Below are positions 1-5,247 of a stretch of DNA of 5,247 bases, piece after piece. Made by a program: the position numbers and the translations under genes. A model generated the notes under the pieces. It was not told the DNA's origin, searched no databases, and was given only the letters and a program-made list of their open reading frames with translations. The DNA is from Anaerolineales bacterium (GTDB lineage Bacteria; Chloroflexota; Anaerolineae; 4572-78; J111). The stretch is from NCBI GenBank assembly GCA_012032575.1, contig JAAUSP010000550.1:1-5247 (forward strand). Reading direction: 5' to 3'. The first letter of the stretch is position 1. Each line of letters begins with the position of its first letter.

Positions 1-588
1 GCCACCGGCCTGGTACCCGACGTACCCGGCATGCACGGGGCCAAGGTAGATGTGCCCGATCTGAACAAGGTCTTGATCCCGGAGGCCGACGGCGGCATTC
101 TCAAACGCCGGGGCTGCGTGGATTATTCGATTGGCAAGGTTGCCCCCGGCGTCTTTGCCATCATCGCCACCGACGAGCCGCGCATTATCGAAGATATGAA
201 GTTTTACTCGATGGGCAACGGCCCTTACTACCTGCTCTACCGGCCCTACCACCTGTGCAGCATCGAAACCCCGATTTCGGCGGCAGAGGCGGTCATTTAT
301 AAGGAAACCACCCTGGCCCCCAAACAGATGGTCTCCGAAGTCGTTGCCATCGCCAAGCGCGATTTGAAAGCGGGGGAAGTGGTGGGCGAAATCGGTGGCT
401 TCGATCACTTCAGCCGAGTCTATACTTATGAAGAAGCGAAGGCCAAACGGGGCATTCCGATGGGCCTGACCCCGGGCGGCAAGGTCCTCAAAGATATTCG
501 CCGCGACGAGATGCTGACCGAGGAAAACTTTGCCCCCGATACCTCGAAGCTGGTCTACAAACTGCGCCAGATGCAGGATGCGCTATAG
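1..588 (+). CDS. SAF-domain, homoserine-dehydrogenase-like NAD(P) oxidoreductase (C-terminal part)
   Basis: The reading frame is open from the first base and ends at a TAG at 586-588, so the gene begins upstream; 195 residues are visible. The ATG at 31 is internal to the family fold and is not the likely start. The protein resembles COG4091-type predicted homoserine dehydrogenases, which have an N-terminal Rossmann domain (missing here) and a C-terminal SAF domain and are usually about 430-450 residues. Supporting stretches are [20 protein letters not shown], then [20 protein letters not shown], then a SAF-like segment over roughly the last 80 residues containing [14 protein letters not shown], the [20 protein letters not shown] region and a terminal EEN. 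Proteins of this type are often encoded in sugar or sugar-acid catabolic loci, and few have a known substrate; true homoserine dehydrogenase activity is doubtful. It lies 190 bp upstream of a zinc dehydrogenase on the same strand. Confidence 0.85.
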   Translation, partial: ATGLVPDVPGMHGAKVDVPDLNKVLIPEADGGILKRRGCVDYSIGKVAPGVFAIIATDEPRIIEDMKFYSMGNGPYYLLYRPYHLCSIETPISAAEAVIYKETTLAPKQMVSEVVAIAKRDLKAGEVVGEIGGFDHFSRVYTYEEAKAKRGIPMGLTPGGKVLKDIRRDEMLTEENFAPDTSKLVYKLRQMQDAL

Positions 589-618
589 GTTGTTGGGAGT
601 TGCAGGATTAACCTACCT

Positions 619-718
619 ATGTCATTTCGACCGGAGCGGAGGGAGAAATCTCTAATACCTCGTCTTGCAAGTGCAGTTCTGAGGGATTTCTCGCTCCTAT
701 CGTCGCTCGAAATGACAT
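619..718. repeat. ~100-bp imperfect palindromic repeat (MITE/REP-like)
   Basis: The ends form a perfect 12-bp inverted repeat: ATGTCATTTCGA at 619-630 and TCGAAATGACAT at 707-718. A second pair of arms lies inside it, GAGAAATC at 643-650 and GATTTCTC at 685-692, around a 34-nt centre. The element holds no ORF and sits wholly in the spacer. The GTCATTTCGACCGGAGCGGA style of end resembles short palindromic elements dispersed in many environmental bacterial genomes; that is recollection, not a search. No T run follows, so it is a poor intrinsic terminator, though the RNA could still fold and affect decay or readthrough. Confidence 0.7.
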
Positions 719-736
719 GACTTAGAAATTGAATTT

Positions 737-757
737 AATCTCTAATCTCCAATCTCC
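737..757. repeat. Three tandem heptamers (AATCTCY)
   Basis: AATCTCT (737-743), AATCTCC (744-750) and AATCTCC (751-757) stand head to tail just before the ribosome binding site of the zinc dehydrogenase. This is a short tandem heptanucleotide repeat. A second, different heptamer array is at 1880-1919. Confidence 0.7.
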
Positions 758-763
758 GCTTTT

Positions 764-772
764 AAGAAGGAG
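764..772 (+). promoter_or_regulatory. Ribosome binding site of the zinc dehydrogenase
   Basis: AAGAAGGAG lies 6 nt before the ATG at 779. This decides the start in favour of ATG 779 over the TTG at 776, which would leave only 3 nt, and over the in-frame ATG at 791. Confidence 0.8.
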
Positions 773-778
773 CAATTG

Positions 779-1834
779 ATGGCAGATACGATGAAAGCAG
801 CGGTCATCCGGGCGCCGATGCAGTTTGAGGTGGAAGAGGTCCCTGCACCGGTGGTATCGGAGGGGGGGATTCTGCTGGATGTTCAGGCTTGCGGTTTGTG
901 CGGCTCGGACCTGAGAACGCTGCGCGGTGGGCATCGGAAAGTTACCTTCCCCTGGATTCTCGGCCACGAAATTTGCGGCGTCATCAGCGAAGTCGGCCCC
1001 CATTATCAGGGCAAATGGCAAAAAGGCGAGCGGATCGCCGTCGGCCCGATGGCTTACTGTGGGATGTGTGATTTTTGCCTGGATGGGCGTTATGAACTGT
1101 GCGAAGATTACCGCGAAATCGCCCAGGCCTGGCCGGGTGGCTTTGCCGAAAAAATGGTCATTCCCGCAGCTTCGGTCAGATTGGGCAATATCGAATCCGC
1201 TCCTGACGGCCTTGATTCAGCCGCCGCCGCTATTGCCGAACCGATTTCCTCTTGTATCAATGCTCAGGAAAAAGGGCAGGTCGGTCTGGGTGATACGGTG
1301 GTTATCATCGGGACCGGGCCGATAGGCTGCATTCACACCAGCCTGGCTCGGGCCAAAGGGGCTGACAAAATCTTTGTTATAGATGTAGCCGAACCACGGC
1401 TGGCCCTGGCCGAAGCCTTTGAACCCGACGCCTTGATCAACGCTTCTCAGGTTGATCCGGTGCAGGAAGTTCGCCGGCTCACCAGCGGCAAAGGTGCTGA
1501 TGTCATCGTCACCGCTACTCCCGCCCCCATCGCCCAGGTTCAGGCGGTCGAAATGGCCCGCAAGGGGGGCCGCATCCTGCTGTTTGGCGGCCTGCCCAAA
1601 GAAAACAGTAAGCCCGGCGTGGATATGAATATTGTCCATTACAATGCGCTGCACCTGATCGGGACGACGATTTTTGCCCCCCGGCATCACCGCCAGGCGC
1701 TCAAACTGCTGGCCTCCGGCCGAATTCCGCTGGACAAACTGATTACCCATCGCTTCCCCCTGGCCGAATTCAAGCGCGGAGCCACTATGGCCCTGGAAGG
1801 CCAGGTTTTGAAAGCGGTTTTTATACCTGATTAG
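779..1834 (+). CDS. Zinc-dependent medium-chain alcohol/polyol dehydrogenase
   Basis: This complete gene of 351 residues has the usual length of the sorbitol dehydrogenase / L-threonine 3-dehydrogenase branch of the medium-chain superfamily, cytosolic enzymes that oxidise a secondary hydroxyl with NAD(P). The N-terminal GroES-like domain has the catalytic zinc site: Cys41 in GLCGSD, His63-Glu64 in LGHE, and Glu154 in AIAEPI. The structural zinc site has all four cysteines, Cys94, Cys97, Cys100 and Cys108. The Rossmann domain has GTGPIG at 178-183 and an acidic residue, Asp202, at the end of the second strand (FVIDV), which favours NAD over NADP. The start is set by the AAGAAGGAG motif. No feature fixes the substrate; polyol, threonine or sugar-alcohol dehydrogenase are all possible, and the locus favours a sugar-derived one. 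A terminator-like hairpin follows the gene. All key residues are present, so it is likely active. Confidence 0.93.
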   Translation: MADTMKAAVIRAPMQFEVEEVPAPVVSEGGILLDVQACGLCGSDLRTLRGGHRKVTFPWILGHEICGVISEVGPHYQGKWQKGERIAVGPMAYCGMCDFCLDGRYELCEDYREIAQAWPGGFAEKMVIPAASVRLGNIESAPDGLDSAAAAIAEPISSCINAQEKGQVGLGDTVVIIGTGPIGCIHTSLARAKGADKIFVIDVAEPRLALAEAFEPDALINASQVDPVQEVRRLTSGKGADVIVTATPAPIAQVQAVEMARKGGRILLFGGLPKENSKPGVDMNIVHYNALHLIGTTIFAPRHHRQALKLLASGRIPLDKLITHRFPLAEFKRGATMALEGQVLKAVFIPD

Positions 1835-1879
1835 ATTGGCAATGATTTTTGTTTCGGTCGCAAGGATACCATTTATCAG

Positions 1880-1924
1880 GTGATGCGTGATGGGTAAAAA
1901 GTCACGCATCACGTATCACTTTTT
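1880..1924 (+). terminator. Heptamer-built stem-loop with T run, probable intrinsic terminator
   Basis: GTGATGCGTGA (1880-1890) can pair perfectly with TCACGCATCAC (1902-1912), loop 11 nt. Because the right side is made of heptamer repeats (TCACGCA, TCACGTA, TCAC), the same left arm can also pair with 1909-1919, with one G-U pair. In that register the stem runs directly into TTTTT at 1920-1924. It lies 45 nt after the dehydrogenase stop and just before a promoter, which fits a transcription-unit boundary. The stem is not especially GC-rich and the loop is long in the second register, so strength is uncertain. Confidence 0.6.
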
Positions 1925-1929
1925 AAGAA

Positions 1930-1957
1930 TTGACAAAAAAACAGGGTGTAATATCAT
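1930..1957 (+). promoter_or_regulatory. Sigma70-like promoter for the 2050 gene
   Basis: A perfect -35 hexamer TTGACA (1930-1935) is followed after 16 bp by TATCAT (1952-1957), one mismatch from TATAAT. An alternative -10, TAATAT at 1949-1954, would be spaced by only 13 bp. The spacer is A-rich. Transcription would start around 1964-1966, giving a leader of about 85 nt before the ATG at 2050. Confidence 0.55.
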
Positions 1958-2049
1958 ATCTCGGTGTGAGGTATGACCACCAAAAGTTAAAATAGTTCCT
2001 GAAGTAGGGAACCGGCAATGGCAGCCACTCATTTGGGAAAGGGCCCAAG

Positions 2050-3136
2050 ATGAATTCACGAGTCTCTTTTCAGCAAGTCATTACCTCTCTGGAAAAAAAT
2101 AATCAGTCTTACATCACCCTCGCCTTGCAAAACGAGGTCAACCTCATTATCCCCCAACGCGGCGCACGCGTCCTGGGACCTTTTTTATCCCCAGACAGCG
2201 AGAGCCTCTTCTGGCTGAACCCGGCTTTCGCTCAGCCCGACTCCTACCAACAGTTTTTGAACTCCGCTGATTGGAACATTGGCGGGGAAAGGGTCTGGAT
2301 TGCCCCCGAAATTCAATATCTGGTGGGTGATCGAACTGATTTTTGGGGCACGATCCGCGTACCCGAAGCAATGGATCCGGGGAATTACACCCTTGACCAG
2401 ACCAGTCCACAGCAGTGCCGGATGACCCAGCGGCTAACTCTGCCGACCTACAACCTGGCTTCCGGCGAAAAAGAGCTTCAGCTCGAACGCCGGATCAGCC
2501 CGGCGGCTGATCCCCTGCGCAGCCTGAGCAATTACGAAGTCCTGGTTGACGGCCTGATTTTTGCCGGTTATGAACATCTCATCACCTTATCCGAAAGCAA
2601 ACACGACGACATCACGAGCGAATCGTGGACGCTGCTCCAACTCAACCCCGGTGGTCGGCTGCTCATTCCCGCTTCCCCCGCGAGTCGAATACAGCGACTA
2701 TTACGAACCCATCACCCCCGAATTTCAATCCATCCACGCCAACCATGTCAGCCTGAGAATTACCGGCGATCGCCAGTATAAAGTCGGCTATAAAGCCGCC
2801 CACGTTTTCGGACGGCTGGGGTACTTCAACCAGCTTGACGAGAAGCGGGCTTATCTGATTGTGCGCAACTTTTTTAACAATCCGGCTGCCCCCTATGTTG
2901 AAGAACGGGCCCCCTGGCCCGGTCAGCGTGGCCATTCGGTGCATATCTACAACGACGATGGCGGGCTGGGCGGCTTTGGCGAACTGGAATGTAACGGCCA
3001 AACTATCGGCGGCGACACCGGCAGATCATCCTCCGCCGATCAATTTGTACTGTGGCTGTACGTGGGCGCGGCAGATAAAGTAAAGAATTTGATCCCGCAC
3101 CTGTTGGGAATTGAAATTGCACCTACTCAGCGGTAG
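2050..3136 (+). pseudogene. DUF6786-like, mutarotase-like protein, frame broken by a +1 shift
   Basis: Two overlapping frames together read as one protein of about 361 residues. The first runs from ATG 2050 to a stop at 2779-2781; the second, offset by +1, is open before 2675 and ends at TAG 3134-3136. The text makes sense in frame 1 up to LNPGGRLLIPAS and in frame 2 from PRVEYSDYYEPI onward. Removing one C from the five at 2675-2679 joins them exactly. The sequence resembles DUF6786-type proteins, which have a beta-sandwich fold related to aldose 1-epimerases; GGERVWIAPE is at residues 78-87, and HSVHIYNDDGGLGGFGELEC lies near the end. A role in handling sugar anomers is inferred from fold and neighbours; I see no proven catalytic pair. 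There is no strong Shine-Dalgarno before ATG 2050, only a weak GGGAAAGGG. It could be a sequencing or assembly error, a recent pseudogene or, less likely, programmed slippage. Confidence 0.65.
2675..2679 (+). other. Probable frameshift site in a run of five C
   Basis: The run is read GCT TCC CCC GCG in the upstream frame. With four C it reads GCT TCC CCG CGA GTC GAA TAC, giving A-S-P-R-V-E-Y and continuing into the long downstream frame. Homopolymer length is the commonest source of such a one-base change. The exact base cannot be proved without homologues, since both frames are open between about 2561 and 2778. Confidence 0.6.
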
Positions 3137-3144
3137 TAATATCA

Positions 3145-3192
3145 AAGGCTAAGGCTGAGGCTAAGCGGGCAAGATCAATCTTGGCCTTGAGC
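3145..3192. repeat. Hexamer repeats and imperfect hairpin in the spacer
   Basis: AAGGCT, AAGGCT and GAGGCT follow one another at 3145-3162. They run into an imperfect hairpin whose core is CAAGA (3170-3174), loop TCAA, TCTTG (3179-3183), with outer partial pairing of GCTAAG (3160-3165) to CTTGAGC (3186-3192). No T run follows, so this is weak as a terminator. The rest of the 155-bp spacer up to 3291 shows no clear promoter. Confidence 0.4.
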
Positions 3193-3277
3193 GGGTGAGC
3201 AGTTACGAGATTTAAGTTCCAATTCCCGGTGTAAATTTCACTCTCAAAAGCAAATATCTAATCACTATTCAATGATG

Positions 3278-3283
3278 AAAGGA
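3278..3283 (+). promoter_or_regulatory. Ribosome binding site of the FucI-like gene
   Basis: AAAGGA lies 8 nt before the ATG at 3292, supporting that start over the in-frame ATG at 3301 (codon 4). Confidence 0.65.
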
Positions 3284-3291
3284 CTACAACT

Positions 3292-4722
3292 ATGAAAGTA
3301 ATGGATAAGAAAACCACCTTTGGCCTGATTGTGGGTACCCGAGGCTTTTTCAACCCGGAGTTGGCCGTGCAAGGGCGTAAGGATTTGCTGGCCAAGCTCG
3401 ACAAACTTGGCTACAACTACGTTATCCCCCCTGAGGATGCCACGCCCAACGGAGCCATCGAAACTTACGCCGATGCCAAAGTGTGCGCCGAACTGTTCAA
3501 ACAGCAGCGGGATGAGATTGACGGCATTGTGGTCGTCCTGCCCAATTTTGGCGATGAGATGGGCGTGGTTTACACCCTGGATATGGCCAAACTGAATGTG
3601 CCGGTCTTGATCCAGGCATGCGACGACGAAGACCCCATGAAACTACTGGCCAAAGAACGGCGCGACTCATTTTGCGGCAAATTCTCGGTTTGTAACAACC
3701 TGTATCAATTTGGCATCCCCTTTACCGATACCACCTATCACACCTGCCGAATTGAAAGCGAAGAATTTAGCCAGGACCTCGACCGCTTTGCTCGCGTGTG
3801 CCGGGTGGTCAAAGGGCTAACCCACCTGCGCGTGGGGGCTATCGGGGCCAGGCCAACGCCTTTCCACACCTGCCGCTACAGTGAAAAATTGCTCCAAGCC
3901 ACGGGTATCACCGTGGTCACGGCTGACCTGTCAGAAATAATGGGGGCGGCCAATGCTTTGGTGGCCTCGAAACCGCAATCGGTGCAGGACAAAATTGCCG
4001 AAATCAGAGCTTACGGCGACATCCCCGATTACATCCGCGAACAGGCAATTCTGAAACAGGCAAGCTGGTCGGTGGCCGTGGAAAGCTGGATGGCTCAGAA
4101 TGAATGTGACGCCAGCGCCATCCAGTGCTGGACCTCGCTGCAGCTCAACTATGGCTGCGCCACCTGTCTGACCATGAGCATGATGGGCGAAAAGTTGATG
4201 CCCAGCGCCTGTGAAGTTGATGTGACCGGCGCGGTATCTATGTATGCCCTGGCCCTGGCTTCGGGCAACTCGCCGGGGTTCCTGGATTGGAACAACAACT
4301 TTGGCGACGACCGGGATATGTGCATCAACACCCATTGCAGCAACTTCCCCAAGAGCTTCATCGGCAAAACCCCCGAAATTTCAAACCTGGACATCATCGG
4401 GGCTTCGGTTGGCCCGGAAAACAGCTTTGGAGCCATCAAGGCCCAGGTAGCCGCCGGCGAGATGACCTTCTTCCGTATGTCAACCGACGACCGGAACGGC
4501 CGCATTCGCTCCTATGTGGGTGAAGGCGTGTTTACCGACGACCCCAATACCATTCAGGGCGGCTCGGCGGTCTGCCGGATTAATAACCTGCAGCAGATGA
4601 TGAAGTATGCCTGCAAGCAGGGCTTTGAGCATCACGTGGCGATGGTACGCGGCTATTATGCCGACGTGCTCGAGGAAGCAATCAGCAGCTACTTAAAGTG
4701 GGACCTTTATCGCCATAACTAG
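3292..4722 (+). CDS. L-fucose-isomerase-like sugar isomerase (COG2407 type)
   Basis: This complete gene of 476 residues resembles the L-fucose isomerase and related protein family (COG2407), cytosolic metal-dependent enzymes that interconvert aldoses and ketoses. Members are usually shorter than E. coli FucI (591 residues), and this length fits them. The N-terminal half has alternating alpha/beta segments (FGLIVGTRGFF; EIDGIVVVLPNFGDE; LNVPVLIQACDDEDP). The C-terminal half has the typical ACEVDVTGAVSMYALA motif with Glu308 and Asp310, NTHCSNFPKSF with His348, and EHHVAMVRG with His447-His448. By analogy with FucI's Glu/Asp/His metal site, Glu308 or Asp310 and one of the C-terminal histidines are the likely metal ligands; this assignment is inference. 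I count 16 cysteines, including a CxxC in YGCATC. The substrate is unknown: fucose, arabinose or a modified hexose such as sulfoquinovose are all conceivable in this family. It sits between a mutarotase-like gene and a lipoprotein gene. Confidence 0.85.
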   Translation: MKVMDKKTTFGLIVGTRGFFNPELAVQGRKDLLAKLDKLGYNYVIPPEDATPNGAIETYADAKVCAELFKQQRDEIDGIVVVLPNFGDEMGVVYTLDMAKLNVPVLIQACDDEDPMKLLAKERRDSFCGKFSVCNNLYQFGIPFTDTTYHTCRIESEEFSQDLDRFARVCRVVKGLTHLRVGAIGARPTPFHTCRYSEKLLQATGITVVTADLSEIMGAANALVASKPQSVQDKIAEIRAYGDIPDYIREQAILKQASWSVAVESWMAQNECDASAIQCWTSLQLNYGCATCLTMSMMGEKLMPSACEVDVTGAVSMYALALASGNSPGFLDWNNNFGDDRDMCINTHCSNFPKSFIGKTPEISNLDIIGASVGPENSFGAIKAQVAAGEMTFFRMSTDDRNGRIRSYVGEGVFTDDPNTIQGGSAVCRINNLQQMMKYACKQGFEHHVAMVRGYYADVLEEAISSYLKWDLYRHN

Positions 4723-4731
4723 AATGTGCCA

Positions 4732-4758
4732 AATTTAGGAGGTGCCAAGCTCCAAATT
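4732..4758 (+). repeat. Hairpin 9 nt after the isomerase stop
   Basis: AATTTAGGAG (4732-4741) pairs with CTCCAAATT (4750-4758) over nine base pairs with one bulged A, loop GTGCCAAG. The heptamer GTGCCAA occurs at 4726-4732 and again in the loop at 4742-4748. The following bases are GCGGAAAAACC, without a T run, so intrinsic termination is not well supported; it may be an mRNA 3'-end stabiliser or part of a dispersed repeat. Confidence 0.45.
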
Positions 4759-4927
4759 GCGGAAAAACCCCGACCTGGACCCCACCTGAGGCGTGGTATG
4801 ATCTCGGAGGTCTAGCAAGCCGAACTGGCTCTTATCAGCACCGGGTACATTTCTTATCGGTTTACGGAAAGTGAAAGTCTCTCTAGTGGAAGAAAAACAG
4901 CCTACAGATGAACTTTAACGACCAATT

Positions 4928-4998
4928 CGGTAATCGTAGCGGCGACCCTTGCGGTCGCCCCAGGCGGGGGCAAGCCCCGCCGCTACAATAAATTACCG
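4928..4998. repeat. Nested GC-rich palindromic repeat (REP-like)
   Basis: Three levels of dyad symmetry are visible. The outermost arms are CGGTAAT (4928-4934) and ATTACCG (4992-4998). Next come GTAGCGGCG (4936-4944) and CGCCGCTAC (4978-4986). Inside are two side-by-side hairpins: GGCGACC (4941-4947) with GGTCGCC (4953-4959), and GGCGGGG (4963-4969) with CCCCGCC (4975-4981). The inner hairpins share bases with the middle arms, so the RNA or DNA could switch between forms. The GTAGCGGCGACC...CGCCGCTAC style is one I associate with dispersed repeats in Chloroflexota; copy number was not checked. Confidence 0.75.
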
Positions 4999-5092
4999 GC
5001 TTTAAAAATCAAATTTCATAAGAGGTCAAATTCCACTAAACCTGAGACACAAAGTCGTGTTGATTGAGACGTCTATGATAGAGTTGTATCTT

Positions 5093-5100
5093 AAGGAGGA
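5093..5100 (+). promoter_or_regulatory. Strong ribosome binding site of the lipoprotein gene
   Basis: AAGGAGGA, a near-perfect Shine-Dalgarno, lies 6 nt before the ATG at 5107 and fixes that start. It is the strongest in the window, which fits the high expression usual for a substrate-binding lipoprotein. Confidence 0.85.
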
Positions 5101-5106
5101 CTTGAA

Positions 5107-5247
5107 ATGAATAAAAAATTTATCAGCCGGCGCGAATTTTTGCGCCTGAGCGCTTTGACGGCCGCAGGTATAGCCGCGGCGGGCTGCGGTGCTCAACCGG
5201 CAGCGCCGGCAGCCGAAGCTCCCGCAGCGGCCGCGCCTGCCACCGAA
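5107..5247 (+). CDS. Tat-exported lipoprotein, probable ABC transporter sugar-binding protein (N-terminal part)
   Basis: The frame is open to the window edge; 47 residues are visible. The start MNKKFISRREFLRL has a twin-arginine motif (SRREFLR, Arg8-Arg9) followed by a hydrophobic stretch LSALTAAGIAAAGC. This ends in a lipobox-like AAGC with Cys27, the expected lipidation site. After the cysteine comes an Ala/Pro/Glu-rich linker (GAQPAAPAAEAPAAAAPA), which would tether a folded domain to the outer face of the membrane. The mature domain lies outside the window, so the function is inferred. In Chloroflexota such N-termini most often belong to extracellular solute-binding proteins of carbohydrate ABC transporters, and the sugar-enzyme genes just upstream fit that. 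Permease genes would be expected next. Another Tat lipoprotein, such as an oxidoreductase, cannot be excluded. Confidence 0.85.
   Translation, partial: MNKKFISRREFLRLSALTAAGIAAAGCGAQPAAPAAEAPAAAAPATE

Larger units (their letters stand above)
4723..5106. other. 384-bp spacer without a gene
   Basis: I see no supported coding region here. It contains a hairpin just after the isomerase stop (4732-4758), an imperfect direct repeat of CCCC(G)ACCTG at 4768-4777 and 4780-4788, and an extended -10-like TGG-TATGAT at 4794-4802 without a good -35. Further along are a nested palindrome (4928-4998) and a second TATGAT at 5074-5079. ACAC and GTGT arms flank AAAGTC at 5047-5060, a weak operator-like dyad. 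The promoter of the lipoprotein gene should be in this spacer, but I cannot choose between the two -10-like sites. Confidence 0.5.

Noticed and set aside
737..757. The heptamer arrays (also 1880-1919) as a CRISPR array
   Set aside because: The units are 7 bp and directly adjacent, with no spacers and no cas genes in the window.
927..1325. 132-codon + strand frame inside the zinc dehydrogenase
   Set aside because: It is an out-of-frame reading of a gene with complete zinc and Rossmann motifs; no ribosome binding site or family signal.
1217..1912. 231-codon open frame on the - strand
   Set aside because: It lies antisense to most of the zinc dehydrogenase, whose motifs are intact, and its translation shows no recognisable family; it is a shadow of a GC-rich gene.
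2663..3001. 112-codon - strand frame
   Set aside because: Antisense to the second half of the mutarotase-like gene, whose sense translation is clearly protein-like.
3931..4335. Open frames on the - strand under the FucI-like gene (also 4149-4505)
   Set aside because: Antisense shadows of a well-supported gene; low-complexity composition and no recognisable domain.
4928..4998. The GC-rich palindrome as an intrinsic terminator of the isomerase gene
   Set aside because: No T run follows on the + strand and it is over 200 nt from the stop codon; a repeat is the simpler reading.

Overview
The window looks like part of a carbohydrate-uptake and sugar-catabolism locus, with every recognisable gene on the + strand. 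Codon and GC use is moderately GC-rich. The last gene starts a Tat-type lipoprotein with an Ala/Pro-rich linker, a layout typical of sugar-binding proteins in Chloroflexota. The intergenic spacers carry heptamer repeats and GC-rich palindromes of a kind I associate with Anaerolineae-like Chloroflexota. The taxon is an inference from style; there is no rRNA or marker gene here.

Layout: (1) 1-588 is the C-terminal part of a homoserine-dehydrogenase-like oxidoreductase with a C-terminal SAF domain (COG4091 type). (2) 589-778 is a spacer holding a ~100-bp imperfect palindrome and three tandem heptamers. (3) 779-1834 is a complete zinc-dependent medium-chain (sorbitol/threonine dehydrogenase-like) dehydrogenase with all zinc ligands and a GxGxxG Rossmann motif. 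(4) 1880-1924 is a heptamer-built stem-loop with a T run, a good intrinsic terminator candidate. It is followed within a few bases by a sigma70-like promoter (TTGACA-16-TATCAT). (5) 2050-3136 encodes a DUF6786-like, mutarotase-like protein whose reading frame is broken by one extra base, best placed in a run of five C at 2675-2679. (6) 3292-4722 is a complete L-fucose-isomerase-like protein (COG2407 type) with an unusually high cysteine count. (7) 4723-5106 is a 384-bp spacer with a small hairpin after the stop codon and a strong nested GC-rich palindrome at 4928-4998. (8) 5107-5247 is the start of a Tat-exported lipoprotein, probably the substrate-binding protein of an ABC transporter.

Together the genes suggest capture of a sugar by a lipoprotein, handling of its anomer by a mutarotase-like protein, aldose-ketose isomerisation by the FucI-like enzyme, and redox steps by two NAD(P)-dependent dehydrogenases. 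The substrate cannot be read from the sequence. The terminator/promoter pair at 1880-1957 suggests that the two dehydrogenase genes and the downstream genes are separate transcription units. I found no CRISPR array, tRNA, rRNA, transposase or phage gene.
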